Shown here: positions 1 to 7,653 of the stretch, piece after piece | Position numbering within the stretch: the stretch's first letter is position 1 | Layout: each line of letters starts with the position of its first letter | NCBI GenBank assembly: GCA_014859805.1 | Contig: JACUTN010000001.1 | Location: forward strand, 1-26,267 | DNA from: Candidatus Bathyarchaeota archaeon | Lineage (GTDB): Archaea; Thermoproteota; Bathyarchaeia; Bathyarchaeales; Bathycorpusculaceae | Length of the DNA: 26,267 bases | Direction of reading: 5' to 3' | Made by a program: the position numbers and the translations under genes | Notes under the pieces: model-generated | Databases searched by the model: none | Told to the model about the DNA's origin: nothing | The model's input: the letters and a program-made list of their open reading frames with translations, nothing else

Positions 1-205
1 TAAGGATGTGCACGCTATAGTAGTATGTTGGGTTTTCCATGTTTTGAAATGTGCCGGGTGTTGATTCCGGTTTGTCTTCACGAACACTAGAAGTTCATTA
101 TTTAATGTTCAATTGTTTGTTGATAATCATTCAAAGATTTCTTTATAGTTATTAAAGCAAAACATATTACATTCCTAACGAATATCAAGAGTTGGTAGAT
201 ACTGT
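1..205. other. Intergenic region left of the RM gene
   Basis: No convincing coding sequence is seen here. An AT-rich stretch around 138-154, including ctttatag, is a plausible archaeal TATA region about 55 bases before the TTG start at 206. No attachment site, tRNA or terminal inverted repeat is visible that would mark the edge of a mobile island. Confidence 0.45.
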
Positions 206-2869
206 TTGGCTGTTCCATACATTGACAAGAAGATTGCGAAAGAAGAAATTGGAAGGCTTGTTGAGAAATATAACAAAGTTTTGAGAGAAAACAGAGTCAG
301 CAAATACAATGAAGAGATGACTAAGAAGGATTTCATTCTCCCTTTGTTTCGTGCTTTAGGCTGGAATATTGAAGATTCCACCGAGGTTACGGCGGAAGAG
401 AAAATATCTAAAAAGCGTGTTGATTATGGATTCAGGATTAATGGTATTCCTAAGTTCTTCTTGGAAGCAAAATCACTAAAAGTGGACTTGGATAAGCCAA
501 AATTCTTTGAACAAGCTGTAAACTATGCTTGGCATAAAGGCTGTACTTGGGCTGTTCTTACAGATTTTGAAGCTGTAAAAATACTTAATGCCGAGTGGAG
601 AGCTGCCAATTACTTACAGAGTCATTTTACAACAATTCGTTCTTATGAATTCTTGAAAAGGTTTGACGAATTATGGCTTTTATCGAAAGATAGTTTTGAA
701 CAAGGTTTACTGAACAAAGAAGCTGAAAAATGGGGCAAGAAAACCAAGAAAACCAGTATCGACAAACAACTTCTAGCAGATTTTACGAGATTTAGGGAGA
801 TGCTTTCAAGGAACATAACAAAACTTAACCAAAGCAAACATCTGACAGAAGAAGAATTGGACGAGTCTGTTCAACGAGTTTTGGACAGATTGATTTTTAT
901 CAGGAATTGTGAAGATAGGGAACTTGAAGCAAAAACTCTGATTTCTAGTATGAGGGAATGGGAAAGCAGAGGTAAAGGACAGTTAATAAAGAGCTTGAGA
1001 GAAGTATTCGCTTCTTTCGATAAAAAATACAACAGTAAGATATTTGCTAAACATCTATGCGATGATTTGGAAGTCGATAATGAAGTTCTGCAACAACTGA
1101 TAAGGGGGTTATATTACACTAAAGACAGGTTTTTCACGATTTCCTATGATTTTTCAGCAATAGATGCTGACGTTCTAGGCAACATCTACGAGCAATATTT
1201 GAGCCACATTCTGAGAAAGACTGAAAAAAGAGCGAAACTTACTGAAAGCCGTGTCCATAGAAAAAAGCAAGGGATTTACTATACACCTACGTACATAGTT
1301 GATTATATAGTGAGGAATACTCTGGGAGAGCTACTGAAAGACGAACAGGTTAATGTTGAAAAGATAAGAGTTTTGGATCCTGCTTGTGGTTCTGGCAGTT
1401 TCTTGATTAAAGCCTTTGATGTACTTAATGAGTATTACCTGAAAAATGATAAGGATTATGCTCAAAGTCAATTAGATTTGAAAACAGGGGCGATATTTAC
1501 AAAAAAAGTAAAGATTCTGCAAAACAACATCTTTGGTGTTGATTTAGACAAGCAAGCAGTAGAGATTGCACAGCTCAACCTTTTGCTCAAAATTGCGGAA
1601 AAAGGGCATAGGTTACCTTTATTGGAGCAAAATATCAAATGTGGAAATTCTTTGATTGATGATGAAAAAATAACTGGTAACAAAGCGTTCAAATGGGAAA
1701 AGGAGTTTCAAGAGATCATGAAAGAAGGCGGCTTTGATGTTGTGATAGGGAATCCGCCTTATGGTGCAAAATTATCTGATAAAGAAAAAGGTTTCAAAAA
1801 ACTAAGGTATAAAGACGATAAAACAGGGAATACAGCATCTCTTTTTATCTTAAAGGGGTTAGAATTGGTAAAAGAAGGCGGCTATTTGGCATACATAGTT
1901 CCTAAGCAATTAACCTACATATCATCTTGGGAAAGCATCAGGAAAATATTACTTAAACTAGACGTGGTCTGCATCATTGATGTTTCAGAAGCATTTGAAG
2001 ATGTAGAACTAGAACAAGTTATATTTATTATCAAGAAAGAAAAACGTACCTCAAAAAAACTTGTAGTTGGATTCTCTAATAGGAACAAAATTGAAAAAAC
2101 CTATTCTAATATCAGATACTTTTCTAATGAAAGATTTCCATTATGGATAAACGAAAATAACTATAGCATCTTTGATAAGGTTCTAAAGGATTCGGTGCCT
2201 CTAGGAAAACTAGCTCGAGTAAATTGGGGTGGACCAGTTGCCAAATATTTGTCAAAAACCAGATCCACAGACTCTATCATCTGTTTACGAGGGAGAGAAA
2301 TAAGACGTTATAATATGTTACCAGAGCACTTTATAGAAGAAAAAAACATTGTTCCTTCGTATGTTGTGAAGGGTGAAAAATTATTTGTTCAAAGAATTGT
2401 ATCAAGACGAGGAAAGAAAATTATAGCCAATTATAGAGATGCTAGATTCGTGGCGACGTATTGTAGTCAAGATTATTACGCTGATAAGACTGTGACTATG
2501 GTTTGGGATTCAGAAATCAATGTTAAGTATTTGCTAGGTATCATTAATTCTAAACTAATAAGCTGGTTTGCTCACAGATATTTGTACAACAGGTCGCAAC
2601 TTACGATGGAATTTATGTACAGTTATGCAAGAAATTTCCCTGTACGTAACAGTTTTACTAAGGATCAAGAAATCAAAATTATTAACCTTGTTGACAAAAT
2701 GCTCTCTCTCAACAAACGCCTCAATGAAATCGGTGATAAGCTGACAGATGAAAGAGCAAAGATAGAAGAGGAAATAAGGAAAACTGATGCTGAAATTGAC
2801 GAGTTGGTCTATAAAATCTATGGAATAAGCGAAGCTGAAAAGAAAATCATTGAGAATAGTTTAAAGTAA
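206..2869 (+). CDS. Type IIG-like (Eco57I/TaqI-class) restriction-modification enzyme
   Basis: This is a single-chain enzyme of 887 residues that should both cut and methylate adenine in the same DNA target. The N-terminal nuclease part shows a PD-(D/E)XK pattern: Asp73 in RVDYGF and Glu87-x-Lys89 in FLEAK, preceded by helices typical of type I R-subunit N-termini. The N6-adenine methyltransferase core follows, with the SAM motif DPACGSG at 391-397 and the catalytic NPPY at 516-519. Residues of roughly 640-830 resemble a TaqI-like target recognition domain, and the last ~50 residues form a charged coiled coil usual at the end of this family. Start is TTG at 206; no strong ribosome site is visible. 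No separate methylase or specificity gene is adjacent, consistent with a one-gene system. All key motifs are intact, so it is probably active. The target sequence cannot be read from the protein. Confidence 0.9.
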   Translation: MAVPYIDKKIAKEEIGRLVEKYNKVLRENRVSKYNEEMTKKDFILPLFRALGWNIEDSTEVTAEEKISKKRVDYGFRINGIPKFFLEAKSLKVDLDKPKFFEQAVNYAWHKGCTWAVLTDFEAVKILNAEWRAANYLQSHFTTIRSYEFLKRFDELWLLSKDSFEQGLLNKEAEKWGKKTKKTSIDKQLLADFTRFREMLSRNITKLNQSKHLTEEELDESVQRVLDRLIFIRNCEDRELEAKTLISSMREWESRGKGQLIKSLREVFASFDKKYNSKIFAKHLCDDLEVDNEVLQQLIRGLYYTKDRFFTISYDFSAIDADVLGNIYEQYLSHILRKTEKRAKLTESRVHRKKQGIYYTPTYIVDYIVRNTLGELLKDEQVNVEKIRVLDPACGSGSFLIKAFDVLNEYYLKNDKDYAQSQLDLKTGAIFTKKVKILQNNIFGVDLDKQAVEIAQLNLLLKIAEKGHRLPLLEQNIKCGNSLIDDEKITGNKAFKWEKEFQEIMKEGGFDVVIGNPPYGAKLSDKEKGFKKLRYKDDKTGNTASLFILKGLELVKEGGYLAYIVPKQLTYISSWESIRKILLKLDVVCIIDVSEAFEDVELEQVIFIIKKEKRTSKKLVVGFSNRNKIEKTYSNIRYFSNERFPLWINENNYSIFDKVLKDSVPLGKLARVNWGGPVAKYLSKTRSTDSIICLRGREIRRYNMLPEHFIEEKNIVPSYVVKGEKLFVQRIVSRRGKKIIANYRDARFVATYCSQDYYADKTVTMVWDSEINVKYLLGIINSKLISWFAHRYLYNRSQLTMEFMYSYARNFPVRNSFTKDQEIKIINLVDKMLSLNKRLNEIGDKLTDERAKIEEEIRKTDAEIDELVYKIYGISEAEKKIIENSLK

Positions 2870-2956
2870 ATGAAAGAGCTTCTCGAACGCATAGCTGATC
2901 CAAACATAGTAAAGTCAAGAGTGAGATTCTATTCATTCAAAGGGTTCCCCGGTTGA
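2870..2956 (+). pseudogene. 28-codon reading frame, probable 5' fragment of the next gene
   Basis: An ATG directly abuts the TAA of the restriction-modification gene and opens 28 codons (MKELLERIADPN..., ending KGFPG) before TGA at 2954-2956. The frame is the same as that of the 2963-3544 reading frame, with only AAA CCA between the TGA and the next ATG. A single TGG-to-TGA change would explain the split, giving one protein translated right after the RM gene. Alternatively it is a meaningless short frame. I infer a fragment; a search of homologues would settle it. Confidence 0.4.
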
Positions 2957-2962
2957 AAACCA

Positions 2963-3544
2963 ATGAAAAAGATGTTGCGAATGAAGTGTTCTAGTTGTGG
3001 TCACTGGAATCGTGTTCCAGCAAACAAGATTTTCATTGAACAACCTAGTTCAGAGCCTAAAGTCAAGGCTTATATTTCAACGTCAGTACACATAGAAATC
3101 GGGAGATACGAGTTGTCTGCCTTGATTGACGAAGTGGAGAACTTGATTAACAATGAAGCAGATTACAGGAATCGCTATTATGAATTCTTTGTAGACCAAG
3201 AAAAATATTGGGTCAAGTTCTTCAAAAGATGGGATGAAGTTAAACAAGGATACTTACTAACAAAGGCATTCATTCGAAGGGTTCATCTTGCTTATGAATC
3301 GGAATTCCTTTTAAAACGTAGAATCGAACGTGGATCTCAGAGGTCAGTAAGTGCTGACATAGAAAACATCTTTGGGCAGATGCTTAGAGCATTTCTGAAA
3401 GCGAGAAACCTACAAAATCTTGAGGTGAGAATTAATAAGAAATGGTATTCGAAACCTAAAAACCTTCAACCAGATATTCTGGTTTTGTCTGGAATTGCAA
3501 ATTCGGTATGTCGCACACTTCAACTCCGTCGCAGAAAGGTTTAA
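2963..3544 (+). pseudogene. Probable truncated nuclease-like protein downstream of the RM gene
   Basis: This frame of 193 residues is not recognised as a whole. The start has a single CxxC knuckle (KCSSCGHWNR, about residues 8-17) like half a zinc ribbon. The middle is charged and helical. Residues about 134-178 (FGQMLRAFLKA..., then QPDILVLSG) resemble the beginning of a PD-(D/E)XK nuclease fold, where the Asp should be followed 10-20 residues later by ExK. Instead the protein runs into a basic tail (LQLRRRKV) and stops beside the promoter of the next gene. An in-frame TGA lies just upstream at 2954-2956. Together these suggest a gene decayed at both ends, perhaps once an accessory part of the RM locus. 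It could still be an intact unknown small protein. Confidence 0.45.
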
Positions 3545-3546
3545 AA
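3539..3546 (+). promoter_or_regulatory. TATA-like box for mgsA
   Basis: The octamer tttaaaac lies about 40 bases before the TTG start at 3586, which would give a leader of roughly 20 bases carrying the ggtgag ribosome site at 3577-3582. It overlaps the last codons of the broken gene upstream. Confidence 0.45.
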
Positions 3547-3585
3547 CTTTTAGAACATATCGGTTTAATTTGAATTGGTGAGATT

Positions 3586-4005
3586 TTGATTCTGAAAAGA
3601 AACATCGCCTTGGTGGCGCATGACAATAAGAAAGATGATTTGGTGGAGTGGGCTGATTTCAATAAAGAAACATTGGCTCTTCACAACTTGTACGCAACTG
3701 GAGACACCGGGAAAAGAATTATCGAGAAAACTGACCTAAGGATTACTTTACTCAAAGGTGGATCTTATGGTGGAGACATGGAGCTTGGCGCTTTGATTGC
3801 TAACGAGAAATTGGATTATTTGATTTTCTTCTGGGATCCTTTGCAATCTCTTCCTCACGATGTCGACGTTAAGGCGCTTCTCAGGATAGCCGTCTTGTAT
3901 AATGTGCCGACTGCTTGTAATAGGGCGACAGCGGATCTAATAATTTCCAGTCCATTGTTTCACAGTCAAGAATACAAGCCGAAAAAGGAACGAGCCAAAA
4001 AGTGA
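3586..4005 (+). CDS. mgsA: Methylglyoxal synthase
   Basis: The enzyme converts dihydroxyacetone phosphate to methylglyoxal and phosphate, a bypass of lower glycolysis that relieves phosphate limitation. The 139 residues match the family along their length: AHDNKK near the N-terminus (His12), GDTG phosphate loop at 39-42, GGDMELGAL with the catalytic Asp64, FFWDPL, then PHDVDVKALLR with His91 and Asp94, and CNRATADLIISSP. These correspond with a constant offset of seven to E. coli His19, Asp71, His98 and Asp101. Start is TTG at 3586 with a ggtgag ribosome site seven to eight bases upstream. The gene has its own TATA-like box. It is not linked to a visible glyoxalase or a sugar pathway here. 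Confidence 0.95.
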   Translation: MILKRNIALVAHDNKKDDLVEWADFNKETLALHNLYATGDTGKRIIEKTDLRITLLKGGSYGGDMELGALIANEKLDYLIFFWDPLQSLPHDVDVKALLRIAVLYNVPTACNRATADLIISSPLFHSQEYKPKKERAKK

Positions 4006-4078
4006 TTTCTTGTGTGTGGCACATCTCTAGTCCAGATTTTATTTGGCTCCAAATATGCTTGGCACTTTCTCGCGCGCT

Positions 4079-4114
4079 AAGGCTTTTAAGAATTGAACCC
4101 TTTGAATATCTTGG
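4079..4114 (+). promoter_or_regulatory. Promoter of the small CBS gene, duplicated at 14267-14303
   Basis: A 19-base stretch containing the TATA-like cttttaag (4083-4090) and the following attgaa is identical to 14267-14285, and similarity continues through cctttgaata. The box sits about 40 bases before TTG 4128. This argues against translation from any start upstream of the box. Confidence 0.6.
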
Positions 4115-4127
4115 GAAGGTCAAGGTT

Positions 4128-4583
4128 TTGTGGAAGGTAAAAGATGTAATGGTTACAAATGTAGTAACCGTTGACGCTGGTGTGAATCTGAGGAAGGCGG
4201 TTGAACGAATGAATACCCATGAGATAGGTTGCTTGGTCGTGCTGGAGAAAGGAAGTTTCGTGGGAATGTTAACTGAGCGTGACGTTCTGAAGAGAGTCGT
4301 AGTCAAAGCTCGAAATCCCGATGAGACACTCGTAGGAGATGTTATGTCTAAACCTTTGGTAGTTGTGGAACCTGAGGCAAGTTTGGAAGAAGCAGCTAAG
4401 TTAATGTTTGAAAGAAGAATTAAGAAATTGCCAGTGGTAAAGAATAAAAAGCTTGTAGGTCTTGTCACAATGACAGACATAGCACGCATCCATCCGCAAA
4501 TGATCGAGTATATTAAGAGCCTTGCCACGAAATATGATCTGCCCAAACGAATGGAAAAAGTTATTCACTACTATGTAGTGTAA
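4128..4583 (+). CDS. Twin CBS-domain protein
   Basis: This soluble protein of 151 residues consists of a pair of CBS domains (about residues 3-58 and 68-121), a module that binds adenine nucleotides or SAM and senses energy state. Typical elements are VKDVM, HEIGCLVV, GMLTERDVLKRV, DVMSKPLVVV and VGLVTMTDIARI. A further ~30 residues (HPQMIEYIKS...) form a charged tail not found in its paralogue. Start TTG 4128 is chosen because the aligned paralogue at 14313 also starts TTG-x-AAG-GT, and because a promoter box lies at 4083-4090; an open frame from 4002 is therefore unlikely to be translated. The CBS part differs from residues 1-121 of the 14313 gene at about 26 of 121 positions by eye. The ligand and partner are unknown. 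Confidence 0.85.
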   Translation: MWKVKDVMVTNVVTVDAGVNLRKAVERMNTHEIGCLVVLEKGSFVGMLTERDVLKRVVVKARNPDETLVGDVMSKPLVVVEPEASLEEAAKLMFERRIKKLPVVKNKKLVGLVTMTDIARIHPQMIEYIKSLATKYDLPKRMEKVIHYYVV

Positions 4584-4734
4584 CGTGCATAGTATCTATA
4601 ACCGTTAATCTACTTCTATAACGTTGCATAAGGCAGAAATACTTCGCCACAGTTTCTGCACGCGCTGAAAAGTTATGTTTGTCTAAGTGACCATTGTCTT
4701 TTAGTTTTGCAAATTCGACATACAAGAATCAAGT

Positions 4735-4778
4735 TAGAAGTTGTTGTTTTTTTCCTACGAGAAGAAAAAACAACTTCT
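4735..4778. terminator. Inverted repeat between convergent genes, possible bidirectional terminator
   Basis: An arm agaagttgttg plus a T-run (4736-4753) faces gaagaaaaaacaacttct (4761-4778), giving an AT-rich stem with a few unpaired bases and a short loop. It lies between the small CBS gene and the macrodomain gene, which point at each other. T-runs occur on both strands. No gene is credible in the 285 bases between 4584 and 4868. Confidence 0.4.
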
Positions 4779-4868
4779 GAAGGCTCGATAATTATGGTGA
4801 CTTGCAACACAAGAACGGTTCAATCACTCAAACTAGATAAGTTACAGCCAACTCGTCAAAGTCCAATA

Positions 4869-5444
4869 CTATATGATTTCTTTTGCTGCTTTTTTGTAGA
4901 TTTCCAGGTCATGCCTCGTGAACAAGACAAAGACTACCTTGTCGAGTTTGTCTTCCTTCTCCAGAAACTCTTTCACCGTTGTTAGGGCTATTCTGCTTGC
5001 TTTCTCGATGGGATATCTGTATGCACCTGTGCTTATTGATGGAAACGCTATAGTTTTTAGTCCATTCGAGACTGCTAGTCTTAGTGAGTTGAGGTAGGCT
5101 TCTGCCAAAAGTTCTGGTTCGCCATGGATGCCTCCACGCCAAACCGGCCCAACAGTGTGGATAACGTGTTTAGCCTTTAAATTGCCTCCTGAAGTGATGA
5201 TGGCTCTTCCTGTTGGGAGGCCGTCGGGCCATTCTGTGGCTCTCATGCGTTTGCATTCTTCAAGGATTTTTGGTCCGCCTTTGCGGTGGATTGCTCCGTC
5301 TACGCCGCCGCCTCCCATGAGAGTTGAATTAGCTGCATTCACTATAGCATCGGTACCTTGCTCAGTTATGTCTCCTTTAGCCAAAAGAATTTTCGCTTTA
5401 CTAACTTGAAATTCGTTACCAGCCATCTTTTCCCCAACTATCAT
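4869..5444 (-). CDS. Macrodomain protein, probable ADP-ribose/O-acetyl-ADP-ribose hydrolase
   Basis: The protein is a single macrodomain (191 residues) of the MacroD/YmdB type, which removes ADP-ribose from acidic residues or deacetylates O-acetyl-ADP-ribose. Visible motifs are AKGDIT at the N-terminus, VNAAN (catalytic Asn region, 35-39), GGGGVDGAIH (44-53, catalytic Asp49), HTVGPVW, and SISTGAYRYP in the ligand loop. It is the last gene of a minus-strand operon: its first ATG (5442-5444) overlaps the TGA of the Tsr3 gene in an ATGA junction. A second ATG at 5424-5426 is preceded by gttggggaaaag and would be an equally good start. Being transcribed with NAD(P)HX repair enzymes suggests a role in nicotinamide or ADP-ribose metabolite handling, which is an inference. 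Confidence 0.93.
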   Translation of the reverse strand: MIVGEKMAGNEFQVSKAKILLAKGDITEQGTDAIVNAANSTLMGGGGVDGAIHRKGGPKILEECKRMRATEWPDGLPTGRAIITSGGNLKAKHVIHTVGPVWRGGIHGEPELLAEAYLNSLRLAVSNGLKTIAFPSISTGAYRYPIEKASRIALTTVKEFLEKEDKLDKVVFVLFTRHDLEIYKKAAKEII

Positions 5445-5971
5445 TGCGTTTTCATATTTTCGATAAAGCGTGTTTGCAGTTTTATTATTTCTGTGCTGTC
5501 TTTCGCTTTTGCATAGCTCTCCAGTCTTTCTTGGTTTATTTCAATAAATGTGTGTCCCCATCCAAAGATGGAAAGTAATTGGTTGGCTTCTTCTCTAAAT
5601 CCAGCAATGAACAAGGCTGCAACCAAAGCCTCCACTGTAGTTAGTTTTGTTGGTTTACCAAAGTTAACTGGATTGCCTGCGACTAGAATTGGTAGGCAAC
5701 GGGATGTTCCCCGCACACTTTTTAGCATGACATTTTCTGCGTGTTCCCAACTGCAGTCTAAGGCGGCTAACCCGAATTTTTCAATACGTTGCCCGTCAGC
5801 TGGGGAAAATGCGGTTTTTGAGAATGGGTTAAGAACAACGGCTCTTTTTGGTAAAAACCTTATTTGAGTTACTAAGCGAACTAGCCCGTGACGTTTAAGC
5901 TTTAGGGCTGTGCATTTTTTGGGGTCGCATTGCCCAGCGTGGTAAACAATGATCCTAACTGGTTTTTGCAC
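5441..5971 (-). CDS. tsr3: 16S rRNA aminocarboxypropyltransferase, Tsr3 family
   Basis: Tsr3 (former DUF367) transfers the 3-amino-3-carboxypropyl group of SAM to a uridine-derived base in the small-subunit rRNA late in ribosome assembly. The 176 residues show the family's landmarks: HAGQCDPKKCT near the start, LNPFSKTAFSPAD (48-59), LDCSWEHAE (71-79), then RCLPILVAGNPVNFG (91-105), TTVEALVAALFIAG and FGWGHTFIEIN. Length is usual for archaeal members. Start is GTG at 5969-5971, with weak ribosome-site character, inside the 3' end of the NAD(P)HX gene (17-base overlap), so translation is probably coupled. The stop overlaps the macrodomain start by four bases. Confidence 0.93.
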   Translation of the reverse strand: MQKPVRIIVYHAGQCDPKKCTALKLKRHGLVRLVTQIRFLPKRAVVLNPFSKTAFSPADGQRIEKFGLAALDCSWEHAENVMLKSVRGTSRCLPILVAGNPVNFGKPTKLTTVEALVAALFIAGFREEANQLLSIFGWGHTFIEINQERLESYAKAKDSTEIIKLQTRFIENMKTQ

Positions 5972-7505
5972 TCGTTTTTCGCACCTTTAAGTGACTCATG
6001 GGATCGTTTAAAACATGTGGAATCCACTCCAGCAAATCCGTTGAAACCATGTGGTAACCTTTCTCTTCAAAAACAAAGTCTCCAGCAGCACCATTAACAA
6101 AGGCTCCAGCAACAGCAGCCTCAAAAGGATCTATTTGCTGGGCTAGAAAAGCACCAACAACTCCCGAAAGCACGTCTCCGGTTCCACCAACAGTCATTCC
6201 CGCATTACCAGTGAAATTCAGTTTGAAACTTTTTCCGTCAGAGATTATGTCTACCGGCCCCTTCAACAATATCACTGCAGCCAGCTCTGCCGCAGTTCTC
6301 TGCACCACTGCAATTCTTTCATCAAAATTCTCTGGTAGTTTTTCACCAGTTAGTACGGCGTATTCCCCAGCGTGAGGCGTCAACACCAAAGGCACGTTCA
6401 AAGGTCTCTTGAACTCTGCAAAGGCTTTCAAACCGTCTGCATCCAAGAGCAGTGGTTTTCCAGAGCCTTCAACAACCTCAACAATAGCCCTAACAAACTC
6501 TCTTGTTTCAGTATGCAAACCAAGACCAGGCCCCAAAACAACTGCATTGGCTATTTCTATATACCTTCTTAAGCCAGATACGTTACTCGGGTTGAGGTGT
6601 TCACCATCAAGTTTTATGGTGATTAGATTTGGCGACATGGAAGATATGGCGTATGCTGTTTTTGCTGGGGCTGCAACATAAGTTAGGTCAACACCAGCTC
6701 GTAAAGCAGCTAGAGCCACCAGAGCTGGGGCTCCAGAAAAAGTTTCGCTTCCTCCAATGACTAGTAGGCGTCCAAAATCTCCCTTATGTGATTTCGATGG
6801 ACGTGGTTTTGTAACGAATAGTACGTCTCCAGGACCTGCGAACTTGGCAAATTCTTTGGGTAAGCCTATGTCTTTCACAACTAGCTCCCCAACGTAGTCT
6901 TTTGCATTTTCAAGTCCTTTTTTCGTTTTGTGAAATGTTATTGTCAAGTTGGCATTCACAGCTTGACCCAAGACTTCGCCAGTGTCAGCATCTATTCCGG
7001 TTGGTACATCAACTGCCACTCGGAAAGCATTAGTAGCGTTAATTTTTTCGACCAACTGTAGGATTGGCGGTCTTAACTTTCCTTTTGTGCCAGTTCCAAG
7101 CAATGCATCGATGACTATCTCAGCGTTTACTTCTGGTATGAGTGAGCTATCGTACACTTCGTGAATGGGAATGATTTCTTTCAGGAACTGTAGGGCTTTC
7201 CAGTTTTCTAAGGCTTCCTTATGAGCGATTTGCCTAGCCTCCCCCGCGAGGATTACTTTAACTTCGAAACCTTTTGAAGAAAGATGTCTTGCTGCAACGA
7301 AGCCGTCGCCACCGTTTCCTCCTAAACCGCAAAAAATCGCAACTGATTTGTCTGGTTTAAATCTTGAAGCGATTTCTAATGCCACGTTATGTCCGGCATT
7401 TTCCATGAGTTGAAGTCTGGAAACCCCGAAATATTCAGCGTTCAATTCCAAAGCACGCATTTCCGTGCTTGTAATAGAATCTTTTGTGTCGCTTTCTTGC
7501 AACAT
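5955..7505 (-). CDS. nnr: Bifunctional NAD(P)HX epimerase / NAD(P)HX dehydratase
   Basis: The enzyme repairs hydrated NADH and NADPH. The N-terminal YjeF_N domain (about 10-220) epimerises R- to S-NAD(P)HX and carries CGLGGNGGDGFVAARHL and the VDVPTGIDADTGE loop. The C-terminal ribokinase-like domain (about 230-505) dehydrates the S form using ADP or ATP and shows LVIGGSETFSGAPALVAL, VLGPGLG, LLLDADGLKAF, LTPHAGEYAVLTG and the catalytic MTVGGTGDVLSGV. Both active sites look intact and the length of about 516 is usual for the fused form. I take ATG at 7503-7505 as the start; an in-frame TTG twelve bases upstream (7517) is possible. It is the first gene of the operon with tsr3 and the macrodomain gene, and is divergent from the flavodoxin gene. 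Confidence 0.95.
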   Translation of the reverse strand: MLQESDTKDSITSTEMRALELNAEYFGVSRLQLMENAGHNVALEIASRFKPDKSVAIFCGLGGNGGDGFVAARHLSSKGFEVKVILAGEARQIAHKEALENWKALQFLKEIIPIHEVYDSSLIPEVNAEIVIDALLGTGTKGKLRPPILQLVEKINATNAFRVAVDVPTGIDADTGEVLGQAVNANLTITFHKTKKGLENAKDYVGELVVKDIGLPKEFAKFAGPGDVLFVTKPRPSKSHKGDFGRLLVIGGSETFSGAPALVALAALRAGVDLTYVAAPAKTAYAISSMSPNLITIKLDGEHLNPSNVSGLRRYIEIANAVVLGPGLGLHTETREFVRAIVEVVEGSGKPLLLDADGLKAFAEFKRPLNVPLVLTPHAGEYAVLTGEKLPENFDERIAVVQRTAAELAAVILLKGPVDIISDGKSFKLNFTGNAGMTVGGTGDVLSGVVGAFLAQQIDPFEAAVAGAFVNGAAGDFVFEEKGYHMVSTDLLEWIPHVLNDPMSHLKVRKTSAKTS

Positions 7506-7591
7506 GGTTAAACCCAATAGCTAATATGATTACACACATTTACCTTTTGTGTGCTCGCAAAGAGAAACCCTAAAAAGTTTTCATACAATAG

Positions 7592-7602
7592 ATTTAAAAA
7601 AA
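7592..7602 (+). promoter_or_regulatory. TATA-like box for the flavodoxin gene
   Basis: The run tttaaaaaaag lies about 60 bases before the TTG start at 7654 and would put transcription start near 7620, leaving a leader with an aggaggt ribosome site (7641-7647). Confidence 0.4.
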
Positions 7603-7653
7603 GCAATAACAATCACTCTTGTGAAAGCTATCAAGCAAAGAGGAGGTATCGAA

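Noticed and set aside
2954..2956. TGA read as selenocysteine or tryptophan
   Set aside because: No SECIS-like structure was recognised and no other gene here shows internal TGA; simple gene decay is more economical.
1..3545. Mobile island with att sites or an insertion sequence
   Set aside because: No integrase, transposase, tRNA edge or flanking repeat was found; accessory status rests only on the RM gene and the broken neighbour.
4002..4127. Open frame extending the small CBS gene 42 codons upstream
   Set aside because: It crosses a promoter box that is duplicated in front of the paralogue, and the paralogue starts at the aligned TTG; the extra residues look non-coding.
4707..4985. 92-codon plus-strand frame
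   Set aside because: It runs over the hairpin and into the antisense of the macrodomain gene, with no start signal or protein-like composition.
7549..7653. Longer N-terminus for the flavodoxin
   Set aside because: A near-perfect ribosome site lies just before TTG 7654, and flavodoxins begin with the first beta strand found there.
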